From Temnothorax longispinosus (taxonomy: Eukaryota > Arthropoda > Insecta > Hymenoptera > Formicidae): a stretch of DNA of 64,000 nucleotides. Within the stretch, counting starts at the first letter, position 1, and each line of letters starts with the position of its first letter. The notes under the pieces are model-generated. The model saw nothing but the letters and a program-made list of their open reading frames with translations, had not been told where the DNA came from and searched no databases. The position numbers and the translations under genes are program-made. This document shows positions 39,622 to 50,100 of the stretch, piece by piece. Location of the stretch: assembly GCF_030848805.1 (NCBI RefSeq), contig NC_092363.1, positions 11,762,886 through 11,826,885 on the forward strand, in the 5' to 3' direction.

Positions 39622-40573
39622 TTAATTTTTATTTTTTCGACGACGACACTCCGTGTTGTTACTGGAAACGTCTGGAAAGTGCAATGTCACCATCAGCGTC
39701 CCGGATTCGAATGGTATATTTTTTCCGAGTTGATCTTTTATATCTATTTCAATTGTGCGGAAATTTGTTTTGCGTAATGGAATATAATGCAGCGGAGAGA
39801 AATGTTTCACCTGATTTGTTCCGTAAGCGTCCGCGTGACTGTGGCGGTATGTCTCGACCGGCACTATTCGGAGAAGAGGAATTTGTACGTCACCTGTTAC
39901 ATAAGGCTCGCAAATATCACAATAAACGAACATTTTATCTGGAATACCGCGCTGCAAACTACCAGGTTCTTGATTATAGAAACCTGCTTCGCGCACACCG
40001 GTCTTTTCGTTAATAAAACTAAGTCTAATAAGTCGCTGTAAACACTTTTTTGGAAATAGGATAAATTGCGTCGAGCTTAGCGCAGTAATCGCCATGGTAT
40101 TCAGTAGTATTGAGAAGAGCATGTCCTAAACCGAGTATTTGTAGAAGAGTATGGGAAACGCTCATATGATGTATCAGATCGCATTCACTTGCGTTACAGA
40201 TAATGCGGGTGACGATTTTTCCTCCGGTCTGTTCATGCTGATCCAAATAAAAGTGCGAGTCAGCTTGTTTGCACGCAGTATTAATCGCCGAGATAAGGTC
40301 TCTGATATTTTTGTAAATGCCGCAGAATAATGTGCCTTTCCGCGCCACCAGTGCTTCTTTCTCCCCTGCTTTAGTATCAAAAAAGATTTTATGTTGAAAA
40401 GCGCGTACGTGAGAAAAAGTACTGGGAAATTGAATCTCGCTAAGTGCGACTTCTTATTCGCCGTGTAAGTGAACAGTTTGAGGTAATTCTGTTACGAATG
40501 ACGTTCTATTTTCCGGAAAATACCGCATACTGCTATTGCTCGGAAGAACCATGAGAAATTGGTCATCCCTCAT
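39622..40573 (-). pseudogene. Polinton penton protein, stop and frameshift
   Basis: The gene opens with ATG at 40573 (LPSNSSMRYFPENRTSF). It meets an in-frame TAA at 40454-40456, continues in the same frame through the AFQHKIFFDTK and GTLFCGIYKNIRDLI regions to about 40050, then shifts frame and ends at 39622. The last part carries FVYCDICEPYVTGDVQIPLL, HYIPLRKTNFRTIEIDIKD and PFESGTLMVTLHF. Those are features of the single jelly-roll penton (PY-type) proteins of Polintons, which form capsid vertices. Two lesions make it inactive. Its 5' end overlaps the integrase 3' end by about 10 bp. Confidence 0.8.
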
Positions 40574-42231
40574 CTTGAGAAAGAGAAGTTAAATTTGAAG
40601 CGGGGATCCAAGTGTCGAACTTGCTGGGATAACCGCGCCAGCTAACTAACACCTGTTTATTAGCGCTGCGTCCCCTGGTCTTTATCACGCAATCGACGAT
40701 AAACTCTTCTTCCAGCAAGTTTTTCTCAACTCTAGCTAATTCCTGTTCGTAAAAAATACCGTCTATGACCTCATCCGCTAAATCGCTCAGTTCGTACACG
40801 CGTGGTTTTCGCCACTCGAGAACGCGGTGAATACGAAATATCTCTTCACTCCACCTCGCCTCGTATCCTTTCTCGAAGGTAGCTTTTGTTCTACTGACGC
40901 GAACGAGTTCTCCGACGCTGTATTTAGCTTTTCGCGCGCGTTTCATCTTTTCGCTCTTTCTCCATCGTCGAACTATATTTTCGCGCGCGACACGAGCGTT
41001 TTCTCTCGTAACGACAGCTGGCTGCATTCTGATGGAGGAATAACGGGTGTGATTGTAAGCGCTTACGATATCCTGCAAAACATCGACGTAGCGCCGCGTA
41101 TTTTTATGCGTAAAATAGCGCCACATTCGCTCCTTCAACGTTCTGTTGAAGCGCTCGACGACGGCAGCTTTGATATCCGGATTACGAGCCACGCGAAAAC
41201 GAATGTCGTTTTCTTCCAGAAACTTTTGCAACGGACGCCCGATAAATTCTTTACCTTTATCCGTTTGTAAGTATACTGGTACGCGCCCGTCGCTTTTCGA
41301 GAACACGCGGTGGAAAGCCGTCGTCACGTGCTCACTCGTTTTGTCTCGTAGCGGTTCTACCCAGACATATTGGGCGCATTCAGCGCACAGAACAGTTGCG
41401 GATTTATGCGCTGAATGGCCTGTGATCGGGAGCGCTCCCACAACATGTGGCGGTAGCGGACGCCATATTTTAGAGCGAAAATTTTGATGCTACATCGACG
41501 GAACTGTTGTGAGATTTGACTGGAGACATGTGAAGACATGTGAGTTGTCTTGGGTTATGTTCTATGCTGCATTGCAATGGATTATTACGAAGATCAATAT
41601 ACATATAACGGATTAAATTACAATATTGTAGATATATTGGAAGTGCACGAGAAATTGAAAAATGGTATGTACAATTAGAAATAAAATATTATTTTAAATT
41701 AAATTGTATAACTAACCTACATAATCTCAAATAAATTACACATGCCCAGCAAACACCAAGCTACATGTAACTTGATGTTTGTTGTCCATATTTCACGTTA
41801 TTTACACTTAAGATAAAATACACGTGGATCAGATGTCGAGTGGTATCGACCGCTCACTCAGCAAAGCATTCAGCGAAAAACAGCGCTGGGAGAGGGAGCG
41901 ATCCCGCAACAGTTTTGTGCGCTGAATGCGGCCATTTACTAAGCACGTCTATAATCACCAGAAGATACGAATATCCGTTGTTGTAACTTTTGAGATTTCG
42001 GAGCTCGATCAAATCGGCCTCCCACAGATCATCGATATTCGACACGTTGTAATGCAACCGTGGAAATTTTTTGCGCAATGGACGATGCAACGTGTAAGCG
42101 TTTTGCGTTTCGAGCCAACGCGTGACTTCGTTACGGGAGAAATTCGGTTTAGCGGCGCGCGTCAGATTATCCGTTGCCGAATAGCCCGCGTAATGTCGCG
42201 GATCGTAGTAGAATTTTTCAAGTTCCGTCAT
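40563..42231 (-). pseudogene. Polinton retroviral-type integrase split by a MITE
   Basis: The N-terminal part (41937-42231, ATG at 42231) has FYYDPRHYAGYSATDNL, WLETQNAYTLHRPLRK and DLWEADLIEL, including the first catalytic Asp. The C-terminal part (40563-41371) has LQTDKGKEFIG (second Asp), AVVERFNRTLKERMW (Glu) and a chromodomain-like end (VSWRGYPSKFDTWIPASNL). A 562-bp MITE with an ATT duplication lies between; counting one ATT, the two halves are in frame. A DDE core plus a C-terminal chromodomain is characteristic of Polinton integrases, which insert the DNA genome into the host chromosome. Apart from the MITE I see no lesion. Confidence 0.88.
41372..41933. mobile_element. 562-bp MITE in the integrase gene, TSD ATT
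   Basis: The ends are GGGCGCATTCAGCGCACAGA and, in reverse, GGCCGCATTCAGCGCACAAA. ATT lies on both sides (41369-41371 and 41934-41936). The inner part is AT-rich without genes. The 565 bases added (element plus one ATT) account exactly for the frame difference between the two integrase parts. Confidence 0.85.
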
Positions 42232-42326
42232 TTCTGTTTACTCCAATCGAGTAAGCGTCTTTTCTTCGCCTGCTTCGAATCAACGGTACTTTTCGGTGTC
42301 TCCGTCGGTGTGGAACTCCTGAGAGG

Positions 42327-43169
42327 TCAAAAGGTCGCGATATTCGAAGAACTAGCGGTTAATAATTTCTTATTTCTTATTAGTACCGAGGGAACGTTTA
42401 AGACGCGAAGTAATCGTGCGAACTGAAGTCTCCCCGTTGCTTCCACGATTTTTCTTTCGCGCATAGCCTCGTTTATCAGGTTGTCGATATTCGAATCTTT
42501 TATAACGCTGCCGTCTATAGTGACGACTCCATCTTGGTTCTAGCTAATTCTACTCGGAACTGCTTTATCGAACAAATACTTTAACAGTAAGCGAGCATTT
42601 GCGCGATAAGTTTTTGGTACGCTATCCAGTATTTTTTTACTGCTTTTCGACATATCAAAATTACGCTCGTTTGACGTGACGGTAGCAGCAGCAGCAGTGG
42701 CGGCGGCCGCGACGTCATTTTTCGCCGTAATACCGCTAGAGTGTGAAGCCGATTCGAGATCGCGCGTTGTCGTCGTTTCGTAGTCGTCGTCGACGTCGTT
42801 GTCGTCATGGCGAATATCGTCGTCCGCATTTTCGTCCCCTTCATCGTTGCGCGCGTCTCGATTTCGCTTTCGCGCTACACGAACAAAATGAAGATATCGC
42901 CAAAGTGCTTCTTTATATTTTTTCCATTTTTCCCCGACGTCGAGTGGTAAGGGTGAATTAAGAATGTGACTCATCTCCGCATCAAGTTGTGATAGAGGTG
43001 TTCCCGGTGTACGCACGGAAATATTGGCGTTCTCCGAATTTTCGCTGTTTTCCATCGTTCGTTCGCTACCGACGGCAAACGCGGTGGGGAGCCTTTGTTG
43101 CGATAATTGACGCTGCATTTTTTTGAGATTTTCCGTAGTGATCAAAACCATCTTCTTTGCCCTTTCCAT
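42327..43169 (-). pseudogene. Polinton conserved protein (SVPKTYR family), one in-frame TAG
   Basis: From ATG at 43169 (ERAKKMVLITTENLKKMQ) the frame passes a short helix (LDAEMSHILNSPLPLD), a conserved WRYLHFVR stretch, a long Asp/Thr-rich linker and a C-terminal SVPKTYRANARLLLKYLFD. An in-frame TAG lies at 42540-42542, after which the same frame stays open to a TGA at 42327-42329 (GVVTIDGSVIKDSNIDNLI). Proteins with this SVPKTYR-type domain are found beside capsid and integrase genes in Polintons. Their role is not known to me; a virion or DNA-binding role is possible. It lies between the integrase and the small basic protein. Confidence 0.7.
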
Positions 43170-43179
43170 AACGCGCGTT

Positions 43180-43566
43180 TTAATCTCTACCGCCGATAAT
43201 TCGCGACAGTAAGGCGGCTAATATAGGACCGATAATATAAGATAAGAATCCGCCTTGTTGTACCAATAGCTTTCTTTTAGCCTTCAAATTACTGCCTTTT
43301 GACGCGATGTGTCGCAGTGTCGCTTTGTATTTGCTCAATCGCTTTTTTTCACGTCGTTCGAGCGGAACGTTACCTTTGAGCGTGTTGAAAACGCATTCGC
43401 TGATACACCGTATTAATTTATCGTCAGCGGTTCGTAAGAAGGTCGCGCGTTGATTTTTGTTCAAATACAACAACGCCTTGAGAAGACAGGTATTTTTCTT
43501 TCCGATCGAGCGTCTGGCGTTTTTCGTCGCTCTGTCTGATTTCGCGTTATTTTCTTTCTTTTCCAT
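43180..43566 (-). CDS. Small basic Polinton protein with hydrophobic C-terminus
   Basis: The frame encodes 128 residues from ATG at 43566 with no lesion. It is strongly basic (Lys-rich N-terminus), has a central helical block (LKALLYLNKNQRATFLR, then CISECVFNTLKG, then RREKKRLSKYKATLRHIASK) and ends with a hydrophobic helix (YIIGPILAALLSRII). The plan resembles small virion proteins found next to the ATPase in Polintons. Function is unknown; nucleoprotein or membrane-binding roles are guesses. It is the best preserved of the viral genes in this element. Confidence 0.65.
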   Translation of the reverse strand: MEKKENNAKSDRATKNARRSIGKKNTCLLKALLYLNKNQRATFLRTADDKLIRCISECVFNTLKGNVPLERREKKRLSKYKATLRHIASKGSNLKAKRKLLVQQGGFLSYIIGPILAALLSRIIGGRD

Positions 43567-43614
43567 CGCGAGAAAATTACACGATTGACCAGCGTGAGCG
43601 CTAGTGCGCGTCTT

Positions 43615-44116
43615 TTATACGTAGCCGTTGGAAAATGATCTACGCGGTACGTAGACGAAATGTGCCGTATCGTCGGGAAAGATACACGTTCGAAATCGAT
43701 ATTTGTCCGGAGTCGATTGTTTCAAATCGAGCAGTAGATACCCGTGCGGTCTCGACGTGGCGTTGTAGTACGCCTCTTCTAGAAACTTTGGATTCTTGGG
43801 AAAGACTTGACGCGCTAAATGACGAATTTGCGCACGATCGCGAAGATTCTTGAAAACCATGATGTAATTTGCATTGAGTGATATATCGCGTTGCCCGCGT
43901 CCCTGATGAAAAAGATTTTGCGAGATGAGATGAATTACGCTGAGATTCTTACGATGACTGCCTTTGGTAAAGAGATCTACGATCGCGTCGCTCGATGACG
44001 ATTCTCTCATAAGATCGTCGATTATCACCAATTTAGGAGAAAGCGGATCGGCGGAATAATTTTCCGGACGTGGCAATCCCTCGCGAAATTCAATTATATT
44101 TTCACAATACCTCCAC
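43615..44116 (-). pseudogene. Polinton packaging ATPase, N-terminal part missing
   Basis: The visible part has a Walker B (KLVIIDDLMRE), the following LFTKGSHRKNLSVIHLISQN, FHQGRGQRDISLNANYIMV and LARQVFP motifs of Polinton FtsK/HerA-type ATPases. The Walker A region is absent: upstream the frame runs into a 190-bp hairpin at 44115-44307, and the sequence beyond it does not continue the gene in any frame I can follow. It is therefore truncated or interrupted. It is clearly different from the ATPase at 1377-2123. Confidence 0.8.
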
Positions 44117-44307
44117 GGAAAGTTCGACTTTCCATGCCTGTAGAGAGGGGCGAAAGTGACCAATTTCACGCCAGGACGGCATTAGCGGGACGAAAGTAAC
44201 CACTTTCCTCCCTAGGGCGGAAAGTGGTTACTTTCGTCCCGCTATGCCGTCCTGGCGTGAAATGGCCACTCTCGCCTCTCTCTAGGCATGGAGGTCGAAC
44301 TTTCCGT
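44115..44307. mobile_element. About 190-bp near-perfect hairpin element
   Basis: The arms of about 90 bp (ACGGAAAGTTCGAC..., TTTCACGCCAGGACGGCAT, GCGGGACGAAAGTAACCACT) face each other across a short TCCCTAGGG centre near 44211. It marks the end of the ATPase homology. I see no clear target duplication. Confidence 0.75.
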
Positions 44308-44552
44308 AAATTTTGGAATAGGAATTAAGTCCCCCTAGATATTGTCGAAATATCACACTGTGCGGCGAGTAAGAAACATCTAATCAGAAATAATTACTTA
44401 TGATTATAAAACGATAAAAATTACGGAATTAAAAATATAATAGACAAATATTATTACCTTCATAATTGTTGGGTGCGTATCTCTCGTCGTCGTCATCGTC
44501 ATCGTCATCGGTATCACTAATAATATCATCGTCAATATTATCAATATTATCA

Positions 44553-45674
44553 TCACTCTCCCCCCTCCTCTTCCTCCTCCTCCTCCACCTCGTCCATTAT
44601 CTCCTGCGACTCTTCTGCGTTTCGATCTTCTTGTTCTTGTTCTTGTTCTTGTTCTTGTTCTTGTTCTTGTTCTTCTTCTTCCTCTTCCTCTTCCTCTTCT
44701 TCTTCCTCCTCCTCGTCATCTTCCATCAATATTCGGTCGATCACCTCGTCGATCGTCAAAACATCATCTAATTCCGATTCTTGTTCTTCTTCTGCTTCCC
44801 TTCCTGGTAAAATGTAACATTTCGTTAGTTCTTTTATTTGCTGCTAAATTTTTATCTTAACTTATTTTTTAAAACTTACCATGTGGCGTAAATATGACCA
44901 AATCGGGTGACTCCACAATTTTCACCTCCTCTTCTTGTTCTGCTTCTTCTTCCACCTCCTCTTCTTCATCGTCATCTAAAACAGTATAAATTATATTTGT
45001 TTTATTATAAAAATATTGCAAGTGTTAGCTTTTACGTGTTATTATTAGTCTCTTACCGGAAGATAAATCGATAACGGGGATGATGTCTGCGGGTGGTGGT
45101 GCAACGATTCTGGCTCTTCCTATAAAATTTAATATTTATAATATTTGTTTTTTTTTAATAAATAAATAATTTTATTATTTCTAACTTACGTGCTGGTACC
45201 ACCTCCTCAGCAATGTTTTATTCCGCTCGACGTCTCTGTCCTCGTCGGACCGGTTGGACAGCGGCAATGCGGTTCCCCACTATTAAATTAATTTAAATTT
45301 TAATGATAATCTCCACAATATTAAAATTTTAAGGTGCAATTTTTATTTCTAACACTTACCTATTCCACCGTTACGACGCAGAAATCTCGCAATATGCCCT
45401 CTTCCTGCGTCTTCTTCCTCGTGACCATAAGCGTCACGCATGTCTAATATGTTCGAAATGATGTTCACCAATCTTTCGTTTCTCCTGCAGTAACTCAGTT
45501 CATGCATAACGCATAACAGAGTACTGGAGCAAACGCCCGCGAAACGTGCGAAAAGTTGATAATTCCCCTCTTCGTCGTTTGTCACTGCTTCTACAAACTC
45601 TCGTGCTCATTTAAGCGATTGCTTAAATTGCAACTCACTTTAAAAAAATCGACCAAAGTTGCGCGGAGAGACAT
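44553..45674 (-). pseudogene. Six-exon acidic protein gene of unknown function
   Basis: Predicted exons (minus strand): 45639-45674 (ATG, MSLRATLVDFFK), about 45590-45360, 45279-45190, 45119-45057, 44975-44880 and 44803-44553. Introns 2 to 5 have GTAAG donors and pyrimidine-AG acceptors, and their phases agree, so the frame is continuous over five exons; the first junction is uncertain. The N-terminal domain has AGVCSSTLLCVMHELSYCRR, the middle is Arg-rich, then IPVIDLSSDDDEEEE and long Glu and Gln-Glu repeats (EQEQEQ). One in-frame TAA at 45218-45220 in exon 3 suggests decay. A TATA box and initiator lie upstream. Strong acidity suggests a regulatory protein or chaperone; I do not recognise it. 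Confidence 0.6.
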
Positions 45675-45744
45675 TTTCGACACTTTACTTGTCTGACTAA
45701 CTAAGAGCGTTGCAAGACGACTCCAGTACGACCGGACGAGTAAG

Positions 45745-45781
45745 GACTAACTCTCAGCTATAGTATTACAGGCTATTTATA
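45745..45781 (-). promoter_or_regulatory. TATA promoter of the acidic spliced gene
   Basis: On the minus strand, TATAAATA (complement of 45774-45781) is followed 23 bp later by TTAGTC (complement of 45745-45750), close to the arthropod initiator. The first ATG is about 70 bp further on. The arrangement mirrors that at 2148-2213. Confidence 0.55.
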
Positions 45782-45829
45782 GTTGAAAATATTTTCAAAA
45801 ACTTTTAGAATAATGGCGTGACAAAAATT

Positions 45830-46335
45830 TTCTAGCTAAGCCATTGGTTACCAAATTTGAAGCTTTCCCGCTCACTTTCTTCCCACCCTCCATTACTGGT
45901 GGAAGGGAAAGATTTTCGGAGAAAAGTTATTTTTTTGTCATAAACCCTTTTCCGTCTTGTACACAAAATCATATTCTTTTATCTAAAGGCTTACAAAGAA
46001 TTCTTTATTAAAACTTTCTAGCAATCCCTTATTCCAACATGTAACTAGAAGGATTTATTATCGCATCTGAGAAATTTATTGATTTATTGCTTTCAGTATA
46101 AAAAGCCAAAAAGTTCTAGAATAATGGCGTGACAAAAATTGTCTATCTAAGGCCCTGGTTAGCAAATTCGAAGCTTTTCCACTCACTTTCTCCCTACCCT
46201 CCCTTTCCGGTGGAAGGAAAAAGTTTTCGGAGAAAGGTTATCCCATGCCATAAACCCTTTTCCGTCTATTGTTCACAAAATTATATTCTTTTATCTAAGG
46301 ATATACAAAGGATTTTTTATTAAATGATTTAAAAA
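45830..46335. repeat. Tandem duplication of about 300 bp inside the Polinton
   Basis: Two diverged copies start near 45815 and 46120 and share AATGGCGTGACAAAAATT, CGAAGCTTT/TGAAGCTTT, CCACTCACTTTCT, TTTTCGGAGAAA and CATAAACCCTTTTCCGTCT. No coding capacity. Confidence 0.65.
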
Positions 46336-46617
46336 AATAAAAAAAGCTCGGATAGATTTTTGTTGTTTCTTTATTTTTTTAGAAATATTTTTATTTAAAA
46401 TTTAAAAATTTTTTAACTATTACGCTTTTTGTATAAAATTTTTAGCCAATCATTTTATTAACAAATTCTCTTAACTCCCTATAAACTACCTATATATCAG
46501 AATTTATAGTTTAAACTCAAAAAATCTAGAAAAGTCTAGAGAAAAATCTAAAGTTTTTTAATTTTTTATCTGCGCGCGCAGACTAATTTTTCTAAAACGT
46601 TGCAGACGAAGTTAACG

Positions 46618-46620
46618 TTT
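46618..46620. repeat. Putative target duplication of the Academ-like element (TTT)
   Basis: TTT precedes the left end and also follows the right end at 54039-54041. It is short and in T-rich DNA, so only weak evidence. Confidence 0.4.
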
Positions 46621-47090
46621 TAGTACGAGATCCGGCCGCGTGATTTATACGTTTATCTGTTATTTTATTGAAATGCGATTTTAATAGAAGATTACATATC
46701 AGGTCATACATCGCGGCCGGTGTGCCTAGCAAAATCTTGCCGCAAGTACCCTCAATTAGAGCTGTTTTAATTAAATTTTTTTAGACAACTTCGTTCATTT
46801 GTTTGCGAAGTAAATGAAGCGTCATCTGAAAGAGAGTGATCTAAAGAACTTGAAAAAAATAGGTTGCCACCTCTCAGTCTGCCGCAACCTCCTGGCAGCC
46901 AAGTGCAAAAAGGTCCTTTTTCGTTAATTATCAACGTTCATCGTGTATCGAGACAATTTTTACACAAATTGAAGCTAAATTTTTTCTCTACACAATGGAA
47001 TATGGTTGCCTGCGTAAAAGCTGCCGCAACTGATGGTTGCCAGCATTTGAATGATCTGCTCTCGCCCGCGCGAGCTCTTCAATCTTAATG
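46621..47090. repeat. Academ-like element, left TIR
   Basis: About 470 bp, mirrored at 53560-54038 with a few per cent differences. Confidence 0.8.
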
Positions 47091-47193
47091 TGTTACAATG
47101 GAATAATTACAGCAATTTCCTTGAATTTCTTTAATATTACAAAAGTTCCTAAACAAGTTTTCAAAAATTCCTTTTATAAATAAATTTCGCTGC

Positions 47194-50100
47194 TCATTCG
47201 TCTTCCGACTCGTCTGAACTCGCAACATCATACTCCAAATCATCAGAATTATCATTCGCGTTTTTAGAACTTTCATTCATCGACACGCGCAATACATCTT
47301 CAACTTTCAACGGCGTTGGATCCCCAACGAACCACGTTGGTTTCAAAAAACCATCCAATAACCAACCGCAATTTCCAGCGCGTAATTTAATACAACACGG
47401 ATCTGTAGCATTTTGCCACATCGAATTTACAAAAATTGTACGCAACATTTTCTGCTTCAACGATTTCCAGCACGGTGGGACCTGGCTCGAGTCAAAGCCT
47501 TTCACTTTTTTCAAAAATTGTTCGTTGCCTTTCGTCGTCGCATACATTTTCTCGAATATTTCATATCTGGCGCCATTTACGCTTTTACAATTTTTGACGC
47601 CATATATAAGCGCGGTAAACTTTTGGACAGCATCAACTTTTGTCTCGTCAAAAACGTCTGTCACGTCGGTTAATGACGCGAAAACCTTCTGAAAGGTCAG
47701 GTTCTTCGAAAAGATTTTAAAGGGTCTGACTTTTCCTTTGTTGTAAAACGCAGCTGTATAATCACAACCCGTGAACGCGTGAAATGCCGGCAGAGCGAGG
47801 CATAAAGTGGGACTCAACTTCGACGCCAATTCCGTACAATTTATGCAATTTTGATCTTTTTTATCACCCCTTTTCGACGTGGTACCAGCCAACCAAATTT
47901 GTAACTCAGAAACTTTGTGCATATTGCTCAGCAAAATTACCAGGACGTCAGTGTCAGTAGCTTTCACCAAAATTTTTGAGTTTGGACGCGCTTTGCTTAT
48001 GTGAAACATTATTCGCGTATCAGCCTCTTCATGCTGACATTCCAAATCTATTTCTTCGGCTTTTACAACGCGGTTTCCGACTGAATGATACGAAAAGCAC
48101 TGCTCCCCGACTGTAATGAAAACCTTTTTATCGTGCAATATTGAAACAATAGATTCGTCCTGCCAGTGATCAGCCAAGAATTTTACCAGAGCCTCTTTAA
48201 AACGGTAATTTTTCAGACTTCCTAAAAAATCGCTGGGTCTGAGCTGGAGAGGGCCGTGAATCGTGTACGGAATATCAAATTCTTGTCGACTTTGACGTTC
48301 GCAATCTTTGATGGAAGGCGTTAAATGCCTGTCAAATATTATATGTATCTCACGGGCACTTGTTGAGCAAAGTTTTATCAAAATTGACTCAGCTACCTTT
48401 CCAAATGTTTGAGGCATGGACGATCCTACGAGATATAAGAAGTAGAAACCATCAATTACTTCGATGTCAACTTGCGCAGGATCAGCTAGTTCAATGTTTG
48501 ACTTTAACTGTTTGGCTAAAGTAGACTTATCCGTCTTGAACATTTCACCTGAACACTGAAAAAGAGCAGGAGGCACGGGTGCGAGAGGATACGTCAAGCA
48601 GTGCTCAATATCAACTTCTTTTTCGACAGCGATTGCCAACAGCCGTCCAAATACGTCTCGTTCCATTTTGAGAAGAGCCCGCTTGCTCCCGTCTTTACTT
48701 TTTTGGGCCTTTTTGACACACTGAGATGCGAAATTCAGGAGTTTGTTTTGCTTTATTGGTTTCTCAAATCTCCCAGGGATATCAACACATTCCGAAATAA
48801 AACGCAGTTTTTGCTCACTACCTAACGACCTAATGTTAAGCAGAAAATCAGCTACGTCTGAAGACGCTGCTTTGCCGGTAGAAATGTTGAACAACACATT
48901 TTTATCTATATTTGCATCGAAAGGATTGACTGTGTTCTTTATTGTTTCAATGATACTGTTCAGATTTTTGTTGTCTTTATCAATTCGATTCTTCTGCAAG
49001 GAGTGAGAAGTGTCATCTTTGTGTGATAAACCGATGTCCTCTTTTATTGCTGACAAAATTTTGGTCCTCATACTGTGACTAAGGGCCCATCTTTGACGCG
49101 CAGATATGGAGTTCGTGAAGTGACTAACACCAGTTAAGGTGTTACCGGCGTCGGCATTGATGGTCTGCTCTAGCGTCAAGTCTACTGGTAACCTAGCCAA
49201 ACTTGCCTTCGTACGCTTAACACCGAACGCTCCTCGACGAAATTCCAAAACTAGAGGTGAATCTTCAATCTTCAAATTGACCAAGTTGTTCAAATATATG
49301 GCAGACCATCTGGCATAATTCGGCTGATTTAATGCGAAGAACAAATCGCACATTTCGAAAATGGAGTCCAAGTAGAGCTCGAAATTACTGCAACGAATGC
49401 TTCTCGAAAATCGGAGGAATAGGTTAATGAACTGAGTGTATTGGAAGTAATATTGAGCCGTTTTCCCATGACCACCTTCTAAAGTCACTTCGCAGAACTG
49501 CTTATAACCCTCTAAAATTTTCTGCAGTGAACCAGGCAAAATGATTCTGTCGTTAACGTCAAGTGAAATCAGGTCAGGTGAAGTGTTTATAATCGCGAGC
49601 AATTCTTCATTTAACGTCTCAGGATCTGATTCAATTTGCGACAAATAGTGTTCGAAATGAAGAACCTGCAAGGCACCGGAGGTCAAAGGATGAAGTCGCT
49701 TGCAACGATTAAAGTGCTTACTGTCTAAGAAACTATTCATCGAGCCTCCTGCTAGTACTTTAGCTTGAACCAAAATGTCAACTAATCCACTGGAGTCTAT
49801 GTACTTCCCAATGGCTTTGAAGAGCGCCATTTGCATGTGAAATGCTCCTAAATTTATGAAAATATTATCAAATTTAGGACTTTCATTTTTCTGAATTTGC
49901 ATGGCCATTTTGGCTATGGCTAAATCGTACGTGACGATGATTTGTTCTTGATGACATTTTTCGGCAATTTCACTCGTGAAGACGAGAGTTTCATGAACAA
50001 CAGCATATGACGTTGGGGATGAATTTATTGGAGGCAAATATTCGATATTTTGAATTTCGCTACGATCGAGAGAGACCTTGCAGTTGTAGTCTAACCACAT

